From Clostridiales bacterium (lineage in GTDB: Bacteria > Bacillota > Clostridia > Saccharofermentanales > Saccharofermentanaceae): DNA of 64,000 bases. Every line of letters begins with the position of its first letter. Position 1 is the stretch's first letter. Of the stretch, positions 1 to 6,997 are shown one piece after another. The notes beneath the pieces were generated by a model. That model was not told the origin of the DNA. It worked only from the letters and a program-made list of their open reading frames with translations, and made no database searches. A program made the translations under genes and the position numbers. The stretch is from positions 43,966 to 107,965 of the forward strand of contig JAGCVX010000026.1 in assembly GCA_017962145.1 (NCBI GenBank), written 5' to 3'.

Positions 1-654
1 GAATGAAAGGTAGTAACCGAAGGATAAAAGCAGAACACCTGCGATCGCCAAAATCCAGTTCGACTTCGGTCGCTTCTCACCTTTTCCCTCTTCCTTCATG
101 TACTCGAGGGTATTCGACAACAGGATACCGATGGAATTGATGATAAAGAACACCATAAAGAATGCGCCGAACGCGATCACGTTGGCGAAGATCGGCGTGA
201 CCATGATGCTCCATCCGAAATCCGCTTCTGCATGGTAGATCTTGAGTACACCGAGCTGGATGACCTTGGAAAGGACGATACCGATGACGGTACCGGAAGC
301 GACACTGATCAGATAGACCGCCAGGTTCTCGAGGAACTGTACACGGATGATGTGCTTTTTCTGCATGCCCAGCACGCTGTATAGACCAAGTTCTTTCTTT
401 CGGTTCTTGATGACAAAACGGCTGACACCGAAAAGGAAGAAAAAGGATATGTTATACATAACGAAGATTCCGATACTCATGATCATCTGAAGACCATCTC
501 CGCCCTCGATGCTGCCGATGACCGGATCTGTCGAGATCGCCAAGATAACGTGGCTGATGGTGATCATCATGATCGCCGAAATGATATACGGAACATAGAC
601 GATCTTATTCTTGGAGAGCGCATTGCCCGCAAGACTTCTATAAATATTTCTCAT
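1..654 (-). CDS. Bce-type ABC transporter permease (FtsX/MacB-like), 3' part outside window
   Basis: Membrane subunit of an ABC exporter of the BceB/VraE kind, which in Firmicutes removes or senses cell-wall-active peptides such as bacitracin. The first 218 residues are visible. They begin MRNIYRSLAGNALSKNK and contain hydrophobic segments near residues 22-42, 60-78, 110-130 and 155-178, with the typical FtsX-family phrase KKELGLYSVLGM after the second segment. The ATG at 654 has a GGAGGG ribosome site and lies 16 bp after the ATPase stop, so the two are co-transcribed. Family members are about 600-700 residues, so roughly two thirds is missing to the left. The subfamily is inferred mainly from the adjacent BceS-like kinase and BceR-like regulator. 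Confidence 0.88.
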   Translation of the reverse strand, partial: MRNIYRSLAGNALSKNKIVYVPYIISAIMMITISHVILAISTDPVIGSIEGGDGLQMIMSIGIFVMYNISFFFLFGVSRFVIKNRKKELGLYSVLGMQKKHIIRVQFLENLAVYLISVASGTVIGIVLSKVIQLGVLKIYHAEADFGWSIMVTPIFANVIAFGAFFMVFFIINSIGILLSNTLEYMKEEGKGEKRPKSNWILAIAGVLLLSFGYYLSF

Positions 655-670
655 CGTGCTTCCCTCCGTC

Positions 671-1444
671 TCAATCCTTCACCGAATTGAAACCGTCGCC
701 CATCAGCGCGGTAAGAGAATCGGAGATCCTTCTGTAGAACTCGCTGTTCGTCTCGTTTCCACGATAGATCTGGTGATACACGATACCGTCCTTGATAAAG
801 AGGACACGGCCTGCGGTACTAGCGGCCTTGACGGAGTGCGTAACCATCAGGATGGTCTGTCCGTCCTTATTGATGTTGGCAAACTGTTCCAAAAGCTCGT
901 CCGTTGAGCGCGAATCAAGCGCACCGGTCGGTTCATCGGCCAGGACCATCTCCGGATTTGTGATGATCGCACGCGCAACGGCCACACGCTGCTTCTGACC
1001 GCCGGAGATCTCATACGGGAACTTTTCAAGAAGCTCCGAGATACCGAGTTTTTCGGCGATCGGCTTTAAGCGCTCCTGCATCTGCTGATGCGGAACTCCT
1101 GTCAAAACCAGCGGCAGATAGATATTATCTCTTACGGAAAAATTATCCAGAAGATTAAACTCCTGGAACACAAAGCCCAGACGTTCCCGACGGAACTTCG
1201 CAAGTTCCTTATCCTTGATGGCATTCATCTTTCTGCCATCGAGGACGACTTCGCCCTCTGTCGGCTTATCGAGCGTCGCCAGAATATTCAAAAGAGTGGT
1301 CTTACCCGATCCGGACTCACCCATGATCGCGACATACTCGCCCTTTTCAACGGTAAGATTGACGTTCTGCAATGCCACCACCTTGTTGCCGCCGAAACGC
1401 GTCGTATAGATTTTTTTCAGATTCTTCACTTCCAACATGGACAT
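671..1444 (-). CDS. ABC transporter ATP-binding protein, Bce type
   Basis: Cytoplasmic ATPase (257 aa) of the antimicrobial-peptide ABC transporter whose permease follows directly. All motifs are present: Walker A GESGSGKTT at about residue 41, signature ISGGQKQRVAVARA at about 145, Walker B VLADEPTGALDS and the switch histidine in MVTHSV. Length and motifs fit the MacB/LolD/BceA clade. The start at 1444 has GAGAGGAG about 9 nt upstream; an internal ATG two codons later is a less likely start. It sits 184 bp downstream of the kinase gene, and that gap carries a BceR-like dyad, so the transporter pair probably has its own regulated promoter. Confidence 0.92.
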   Translation of the reverse strand: MSMLEVKNLKKIYTTRFGGNKVVALQNVNLTVEKGEYVAIMGESGSGKTTLLNILATLDKPTEGEVVLDGRKMNAIKDKELAKFRRERLGFVFQEFNLLDNFSVRDNIYLPLVLTGVPHQQMQERLKPIAEKLGISELLEKFPYEISGGQKQRVAVARAIITNPEMVLADEPTGALDSRSTDELLEQFANINKDGQTILMVTHSVKAASTAGRVLFIKDGIVYHQIYRGNETNSEFYRRISDSLTALMGDGFNSVKD

Positions 1445-1586
1445 AGAAGGTTACTCCTCTCACGTGGGCCTTCCCCCGCTCCGCGACTTCACGCGGATGC
1501 CTCATAAAGACCGCACTTTCTTATTCTGGTGACATCTTACACTACTTAGGAAAAGTGCTTCCATCGATTTACCTTACATAAATTCA

Positions 1587-1614
1587 CCGTATCTTACATT
1601 TTCGTAAGATACGG
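1587..1614 (-). promoter_or_regulatory. candidate BceR-type operator (perfect inverted repeat)
   Basis: Two 11-bp arms, CCGTATCTTAC and GTAAGATACGG, flank a 6-nt centre. The core reads TTACA-N4-CGTAA, one mismatch from the TNACA-N4-TGTAA box I recall for BceR-like regulators of Bacillus. It lies between the kinase gene and the transporter ATPase gene, where such boxes are expected. A terminator for the kinase transcript is the alternative, but no run of T follows on the minus strand. Confidence 0.5.
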
Positions 1615-1628
1615 ATCCACGACGAAAA

Positions 1629-2660
1629 TCAGACTTTCGGATTTCCGAAACGAAGCGTCACCTTCGTTCCTTTCCCGACTTCCGACTCGAAATGCACTTC
1701 CGCAGAGATCATGTCTGCGGCTTTTTTCACGAGATACAGTCCCAGGCCCGTGGACTTCTTTTCGTTATGTCCGTTATAGCCCGTATAGCCTTTCTCGAAG
1801 ATTCTCGGCAGGTCTTCCTTTGCGATACCGATACCTTCATCTTCGATCGTAAAGGACTGGGAATCCCCATAGAAATGCACTGTACCTTCTTTTTGGTACT
1901 TGATGGCGTTACTGATCAGCTGGCCAAAGATAAAGCCCAGCCACTTCTTGTCCGATGTGACTTCGAGTTCTGACGGCGTAAAATCGACGGACAGGCCTTT
2001 TGAAAGAAACATCGTCATGGCGCGCTTGATTTCGCCGCGAACGACTTCATCCACATTCACTTTTGCAAACTGCAGGTCGTTGCTCTGCGAGCCCAGGCGC
2101 AGATAGTTCAGTGCCATCTCCGCATAGTTTTCGACCTGGACCAGCTGCGCACGAAGGCGGCTTCCCGTCTCTGCGTCTTCCATATTCTGGATGATCAGGG
2201 AAAGACCCGAGATCGGTGTCTTGATCTGATGCACCCACATCGTATAGTAATCCAGCATCGCGTTATAGCTGGCGGTATGTTCTTCTTTTTCTTTGGAAAG
2301 GGCATCGGAAAGAGCGATCATCAGAATGCGGTAGTCTTCTTCGATCAGATCGAGTTTTTCTTCCAGCTCCCGGCTTTCCGACTCATCATCCATCGACATC
2401 TTCGCCGAAAAATCCTCTGCCAGTGACTGCGGGAATTCTCTTCCCCGTACCAGCATGGAGTGGTTTGCGTTGTATTTACGGTAACCCAGGATCCCGAGGA
2501 TAACACCCATAAGGATCAGTATCACACCGGAAAGTACAGCCGGCATGATCGAGTTTCCGTATATCCAGCATACAAATCCCGTTACGGCAACACATACGAC
2601 TCCGCTGATGATCACGCCGATCCTGCTCTTCAGATAGGCGCCGAGCACTTTTTTATTCAA
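1629..2660 (-). CDS. BceS-type intramembrane-sensing histidine kinase
   Basis: Sensor kinase of 343 aa when started at the TTG at 2660 (LNKKVLGAYLKS). That start overlaps the response-regulator stop by 8 nt and has AAGGACAGGG upstream. An upstream ATG at 2780 would bury 40 extra residues inside the regulator gene and is unlikely. Two membrane helices (about residues 13-31 and 35-54) are joined by a very short loop, the hallmark of intramembrane-sensing kinases that rely on their transporter for signal detection. The phospho-acceptor region reads YYTMWVHQIKTPISGL (His near residue 157), followed by an N-box (NAIKYQ), DEGIGI and TGLGLYLVKK ATP-binding motifs. It is expected to phosphorylate the adjacent regulator. 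Confidence 0.88.
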   Translation of the reverse strand: MNKKVLGAYLKSRIGVIISGVVCVAVTGFVCWIYGNSIMPAVLSGVILILMGVILGILGYRKYNANHSMLVRGREFPQSLAEDFSAKMSMDDESESRELEEKLDLIEEDYRILMIALSDALSKEKEEHTASYNAMLDYYTMWVHQIKTPISGLSLIIQNMEDAETGSRLRAQLVQVENYAEMALNYLRLGSQSNDLQFAKVNVDEVVRGEIKRAMTMFLSKGLSVDFTPSELEVTSDKKWLGFIFGQLISNAIKYQKEGTVHFYGDSQSFTIEDEGIGIAKEDLPRIFEKGYTGYNGHNEKKSTGLGLYLVKKAADMISAEVHFESEVGKGTKVTLRFGNPKV

Positions 2661-3330
2661 TGATATAGCCCTGTCCTTTCTTCGTGGAGATAAAGTCCGG
2701 AAGCCCTGCGGTCTCCAGTTTCTTACGCAGTCTGTTGATATTAACGGAAAGCGTATTCTCATCCACGAAACAGTCATCATCCCAGAGTTGCTGCATCAGG
2801 GTATTGCGGGACACGATCGTGCCCTTGGCAGAAAGAAGCGACGAAAGGATTCGGTTCTCGTTCTTCGTCAGATCGAGCTTTTGCCCCTTGACCGTGATCG
2901 TCGAATCCGCGGCGTTATAAGATGCACCCTTATACTCGATCACATCGCTCTTTTCCTCCGTAAAGGAATACGCACGGCGCAGTACCGCCATGATCTTTGC
3001 GGTAAGCACGTTAAAGTCGAAAGGCTTCGCTACGAAGTCATCCGCGCCCATGTTGATCGCGGTAACGAGGTTGATGTTATCGGAAGCCGACGAAAGGAAG
3101 ATCACCGGCACTTTCGATACCTCACGGATCTTCGAACAGCGGATAAATCCATTTGCAAACGGAAGTCCGATATCCATCAGGATCAGGTGCGGTGCAAAAG
3201 CTTGAAACTCACCGAGAATATCTTCGAAATTCTCGGTCAGCTTGACCTCATAGCCCCAGCCGGTCATCATCGTTTTCAGTTCGGATGCAATCGTAAAATC
3301 GTCTTCTACTACCAAAATCTTATACGTCAT
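2653..3330 (-). CDS. OmpR-family response regulator, BceR type
   Basis: 225-residue two-domain regulator. The receiver domain (residues 1-120) has acidic residues in VVEDD, the phosphorylation aspartate in LILMDIGLPF (about residue 53) and the conserved lysine in ADDFVAKPF. The C-terminal winged helix (about 130-225) ends with NTLSVNINRLRKKL and KKGQGYIIE, typical of the BceR branch. The start has AAGGACAT 3-4 nt upstream and is 15 bp from the preceding gene, so it continues the upstream transcript. It likely controls the ABC pair through the dyad at 1587-1614. Confidence 0.9.
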   Translation of the reverse strand: MTYKILVVEDDFTIASELKTMMTGWGYEVKLTENFEDILGEFQAFAPHLILMDIGLPFANGFIRCSKIREVSKVPVIFLSSASDNINLVTAINMGADDFVAKPFDFNVLTAKIMAVLRRAYSFTEEKSDVIEYKGASYNAADSTITVKGQKLDLTKNENRILSSLLSAKGTIVSRNTLMQQLWDDDCFVDENTLSVNINRLRKKLETAGLPDFISTKKGQGYIIE

Positions 3331-3345
3331 ATATGTCCTTATCCT

Positions 3346-3909
3346 TTATGCCCACGGATTTGCCGCATCCGGAATACGGATTCCGGAAAGCAGGAACTGC
3401 TCCCACAGGAACCATTGACCGGTAGATGGCTTGGTACGAAGGCGTACATATCTCGGACTGTCCGCACCACCGGAAGTGATGTAGATCGTCAGATAGCCTT
3501 CATTGATGTTATCTCTACTGTGCGGTGTCTCAAAGACCGTCACAGAAAACGGACGCTGCGGCATATAGTTGTTCTGCGGTGTCGCGCCATTCATATACGA
3601 ACGCGGCACATAGTCCGCATCCATAAAACGGTCGCGGAGAAACTGGATATCGTAGTTGGAAAGCGGCTGCGGTCCCTTCAGGAAGTTGAGCATACGGATG
3701 CTCTCATCTTTATTGGAAGGATAGACACAAAGTGCTGCAACGGTCAGCGCCGCGACCTCCAACGGGTCTGTCAGCGAAGCACCAGGAAGTGCCTGCATCT
3801 GCTCAAGGGTCTCCGGCATCTCGTCAAAAACGACCGTCTTGGAAGTCTGCTGCGTTCCGCCTGCCGGCTGAACCGGAGCGGGATTTGGAATCGAATCAAA
3901 AATACCCAT
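3346..3909 (-). CDS. conserved hypothetical protein, DUF6935-like
   Basis: 187-residue soluble protein with no signal peptide or membrane segment. It has the ordered phrases DPLEVAALTVAALCVYP, LNFLKGPQPLS, FLRDRFMDADYVPRSYMNG and a C-terminal TGQWFLWEQFLLSGIRIP. These match my recollection of a clostridial family of unknown function (DUF6935), but I cannot run a profile search. The family is often near zinc-ribbon proteins like the next gene upstream. AAAGGAAC precedes the ATG. It lies 15 bp ahead of the response regulator, so it is probably on the same mRNA. No biochemical role can be assigned. Confidence 0.65.
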   Translation of the reverse strand: MGIFDSIPNPAPVQPAGGTQQTSKTVVFDEMPETLEQMQALPGASLTDPLEVAALTVAALCVYPSNKDESIRMLNFLKGPQPLSNYDIQFLRDRFMDADYVPRSYMNGATPQNNYMPQRPFSVTVFETPHSRDNINEGYLTIYITSGGADSPRYVRLRTKPSTGQWFLWEQFLLSGIRIPDAANPWA

Positions 3910-3974
3910 CGAAATGTTCCTTTCCTATGTAAGTGTGCCCGCCGGAAAGGCTTCCGGCGAGCACGTTCGTGATC

Positions 3975-4556
3975 TTAGTTCTTCGGTCCGCGGTTGACGA
4001 TACCACCATTGTTGAGGTGTTCGTCCTTCCAGGACTTTCTTTGGAATGTATCTTCGATATTCGGCTTGGCCTCAGGTGCGCCGGTCGTCGTCTCACCGAA
4101 GTTACTTACTCCGCCACCAACAGGCGCGGATGGTGTACCTACTACCGGTTCCGGCGGAGCTACAGGCTGCATAAACTCTTCCGGTACGTCCGCAAGCGGA
4201 GCAACTTCACCGCTCACCTCTGTAGAACCCGGAGCAAACGGCGGCGGTTCAGGGAGTCTGTCTTCTAATGCTGATGCAGCGGACGAAGGCTGGAACGGAG
4301 GTGGCTCAGGAAGACGATCTTCCATAGCAGCTACAGGAGCTGCAACAGCTGCAGCAGCGGCAGCAACAGGAGCAGCCATATCTACCGGCGCTTCTTCAAC
4401 TACAGGAGCAACAGCCTCTTCAACAACCGGCGCAACAGGTGCTGCTTCTACCGGAGCTGCCGGTGCATCCTCAACAGGAGCGACGGCCTTAAAGCCACAG
4501 CGCATGCAGAAACGATCACCATCGTTCATCGGGTTACCACAATTCGTACAATTCAT
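3975..4556 (-). CDS. zinc-ribbon protein with long Ala/Pro/Val-rich tail
   Basis: 193 aa. The N-terminus MNCTNCGNPMNDGDRFCMRCGFK is a four-cysteine zinc ribbon (CxxC-x11-CxxC). The rest is low-complexity Ala/Pro/Val/Glu sequence without predicted fold. It includes a 10-residue phrase EDRLPEPPPF that occurs twice, near residues 82 and 102, followed by PSS or APG. No membrane helix is visible. Such proteins often act as adaptors or partner-binding scaffolds, but no function is known. AGGAGG lies 5 nt before the ATG. Its neighbours (lipoprotein upstream, DUF6935-like downstream) are in one direction with short gaps. Confidence 0.7.
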   Translation of the reverse strand: MNCTNCGNPMNDGDRFCMRCGFKAVAPVEDAPAAPVEAAPVAPVVEEAVAPVVEEAPVDMAAPVAAAAAAVAAPVAAMEDRLPEPPPFQPSSAASALEDRLPEPPPFAPGSTEVSGEVAPLADVPEEFMQPVAPPEPVVGTPSAPVGGGVSNFGETTTGAPEAKPNIEDTFQRKSWKDEHLNNGGIVNRGPKN

Positions 4557-4603
4557 AAGATACCTCCTTCTCCAATGCAGAATATATGTATATTATTTTG
4601 TTA

Positions 4604-5263
4604 TCAGGGTTTCAGGATCGCATATCCCATCTTATCCATGAAGGCTTCGTACTCCGACTTCAGTGTCGGGCTTACCGGGCCTGCCAGTCTGACATAAACG
4701 ACCGTCGTTCCTTCGACTGAACCGTACACATTCGAACACATAAACTCCGTCTCGCTGGCATAACCGAAATGATTCTCCTCGACCTGGAATGCATTCTTCA
4801 TATCCGTATCGAGATCTGCGTTGTCCTTATATGTTTTCTCACGGGAAGCCTTCAGGCTGTCATAGTACGAAGCAGCTGCCTCTTTACTGGAGAACTCGAC
4901 CACCAGCACTTCCATGACTGCAACGGTATTATTTTCTTCATCGAGAGTGGACTGATCCACTTTCAGATACTTAAAAACGGATTTGATCTTGCTTGTATCG
5001 AGAACGGTATGGAAACGGAAGAACGAAAAATCCTTCTTCTTAATCTCAGCATACGCACCCGTATCAAAAGAACCGCTCTGTTCGACGGCCGAATACTTGG
5101 AATCCGCCATCAGCGTATACTGGTCTTTCGTTGCTTTCTTGGCACCGCACGTGGATGAAAGTGCTTTTTTCGCATCTTTTGTTATTGCGCCAAACCCCTT
5201 CTTACAGGCACAAAAACTAAATGCCATCAGAACTGTCATGAACAAAACTGCTATCTTTCTCAT
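4604..5263 (-). CDS. putative lipoprotein of unknown function
   Basis: 219 aa with a charged-hydrophobic start (MRKIAVLFMTVLMAFSFCACKK) that fits a lipoprotein signal, with the modified cysteine at about residue 20; the FCAC lipobox is imperfect. The mature part is hydrophilic, lysine-rich near the N-terminus, and has no motif I recognise. It would be anchored outside the membrane. AGAGG lies upstream of the ATG, and the stop is 47 bp before the zinc-ribbon gene. Confidence 0.6.
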   Translation of the reverse strand: MRKIAVLFMTVLMAFSFCACKKGFGAITKDAKKALSSTCGAKKATKDQYTLMADSKYSAVEQSGSFDTGAYAEIKKKDFSFFRFHTVLDTSKIKSVFKYLKVDQSTLDEENNTVAVMEVLVVEFSSKEAAASYYDSLKASREKTYKDNADLDTDMKNAFQVEENHFGYASETEFMCSNVYGSVEGTTVVYVRLAGPVSPTLKSEYEAFMDKMGYAILKP

Positions 5264-5353
5264 TTCACACCTCTATTTATTTCTTCACTAAAATTCTATC
5301 TTTCATCGGCGTAAAATTCAAGGATGCCGCCTTGCCCGCTGATGTCTGATTCC

Positions 5354-6985
5354 TTATGCTGTCTCTAACAATCCGATCTTTTCGATCAGATCCTGGATAA
5401 ACTCTTCTGCTTCCTTTCCGTCACCGTGGTAAATGAAGTGGTAGATCGAATCATTGACCATGACACTCCAGATCGTCAGGTTGGATAACTCATCTATGCC
5501 TTCGTACGATTCGCAGTAGAACTTCATAAACGAGAGATCTCCGTCCAGTTTTCCGTGGAAGGCAGGATCTGAACGACCCTCAGAAAGTTCCTCCCAGTAA
5601 TCGTACATGTTGTCATATGCATAGTAGAAATCGTCGTCCATGTCGATCACGACTTCGCACTTGTCACCAAGTACATACATCGTAGCATCCCCATTGAAAA
5701 AGTCATAGACATAGCCGACCATGGACTGATATTCAAAACCGTTCTCTTCCAGTACCTCGATCACTTCGTATGGCTGGATCCTGTCCTCGCCGAAGTTCCG
5801 GAGGAACGTATTGTAGAGTTCTTCGTCGATCTGCTTCTGCTCATAGAGCTGTCTTGCCGCAGAAAGGAACACATTATTGATGAATTCGAACATCTCGTCG
5901 TCACTCATATCATCCATGCATTCACCTAAATCCTCCCATGGCATGATCAAATCATAATCTGCCGACAAAATAAGTTCTCCATCCGAATCTACATACGCGG
6001 TAAAGCACAGTTCTTCCATACGATCCGGAGCCTTTTCCAGGTAGTCCTTATATGCGTCGATACAATTCTCCATGTGAAGATCTTCATCATTCAGCGCGCC
6101 CTGTGGCGAATACTGAAACAGGTGCGGAATGATTTCAGAAAAACTCAAAGCAAGTGCTTCGGAATCTTTCATGAGTGCCTCTCCTGCATGCCTCGAATCC
6201 GGGAATGTCACGCTTACTGTAACGTAAACTTCGTTATCACCCAGTTCCGCACCTTCGATGTCATATTCCAACATACTGAAATACACTTCATGAAGAGCAA
6301 GATACATTTCTTCAAATTCGAAATACTCCCATCCATCGGAATACACATGCTCTTCGACATACTCAACATCACAATCAACGATCGCTTTCATCGCCAGATC
6401 GGTTGCATTGACAGCCAGATCCTTGATGTCATCGGCGCCCATCTTTTCGAAGACCGAGTCAACCTGTTCCATCACGAAATCATAGATCTCATCAGTGGAT
6501 ACGATCACGTAGTCATCTTTCTCTTTTTCTCTTTCGAGCTCGACCGTGAACTTTTCACTGATCATTGCCGGATCGTTTTCGAGTTTTTTCTCGACAGTTC
6601 CTAAGTCAAAGATGACACCCACAGACTTAAGGATCGCAGCGCCGTCCGGGATCTCGATCTTTACTTTCGCCGTAGCGGAAGTCCTTTCCGGTGTGATACC
6701 GCTGATCTTAAACTGCATCGCGCCGAGAAATGCGGAAAGAAGTGCCTGCTTATTCTCGTCGTCCGATTCTTCTTGGAAGAAATCGGAGTCGGGATCGGCA
6801 AACTTCTCGAGGCGGTCGAGTTTTCCTTTCTGAAGATAGATCAGATAGGTCTCGATCACATCCTGGGCATCCTTTTCATATTGTTCCAGTTTCTTTGCCT
6901 TATCTTCGCAGCAGCAAAGCGAAAGGCAAAGTGAAAGGATCAGGAGAAAGGACAGGATCTTCGAGAAAGCACTTCTTTTCGTCAT
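5354..6985 (-). CDS. large putative lipoprotein, co-transcribed with pheST
   Basis: 543 aa. The signal peptide ends in SLCLSLCCCEDK, so one of three adjacent cysteines (about 25-27) would be lipidated. The mature protein is strongly acidic, with runs such as DDMSDDEMFEF and DMDDDFYYAYDNMYDY, and has no known catalytic motif. A central region of alternating hydrophobic and charged residues resembles the scaffold of clostridial DUF5105/DUF4878-type lipoproteins, but I cannot confirm that. AAGGAGG overlaps the pheT stop, only 12 bp away, so translation is linked to the aminoacyl-tRNA synthetase operon. Whether the T-box also sets its level is an inference. Confidence 0.62.
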   Translation of the reverse strand: MTKRSAFSKILSFLLILSLCLSLCCCEDKAKKLEQYEKDAQDVIETYLIYLQKGKLDRLEKFADPDSDFFQEESDDENKQALLSAFLGAMQFKISGITPERTSATAKVKIEIPDGAAILKSVGVIFDLGTVEKKLENDPAMISEKFTVELEREKEKDDYVIVSTDEIYDFVMEQVDSVFEKMGADDIKDLAVNATDLAMKAIVDCDVEYVEEHVYSDGWEYFEFEEMYLALHEVYFSMLEYDIEGAELGDNEVYVTVSVTFPDSRHAGEALMKDSEALALSFSEIIPHLFQYSPQGALNDEDLHMENCIDAYKDYLEKAPDRMEELCFTAYVDSDGELILSADYDLIMPWEDLGECMDDMSDDEMFEFINNVFLSAARQLYEQKQIDEELYNTFLRNFGEDRIQPYEVIEVLEENGFEYQSMVGYVYDFFNGDATMYVLGDKCEVVIDMDDDFYYAYDNMYDYWEELSEGRSDPAFHGKLDGDLSFMKFYCESYEGIDELSNLTIWSVMVNDSIYHFIYHGDGKEAEEFIQDLIEKIGLLETA

Positions 6986-6997
6986 TGAAAGTCCTCC

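Noticed and set aside
2661..2780. Upstream ATG for the Bce-type kinase
   Set aside because: It would lie inside the response regulator gene and encode a basic stretch unlike the family; TTG at 2660 fits the normal length of about 340 aa.
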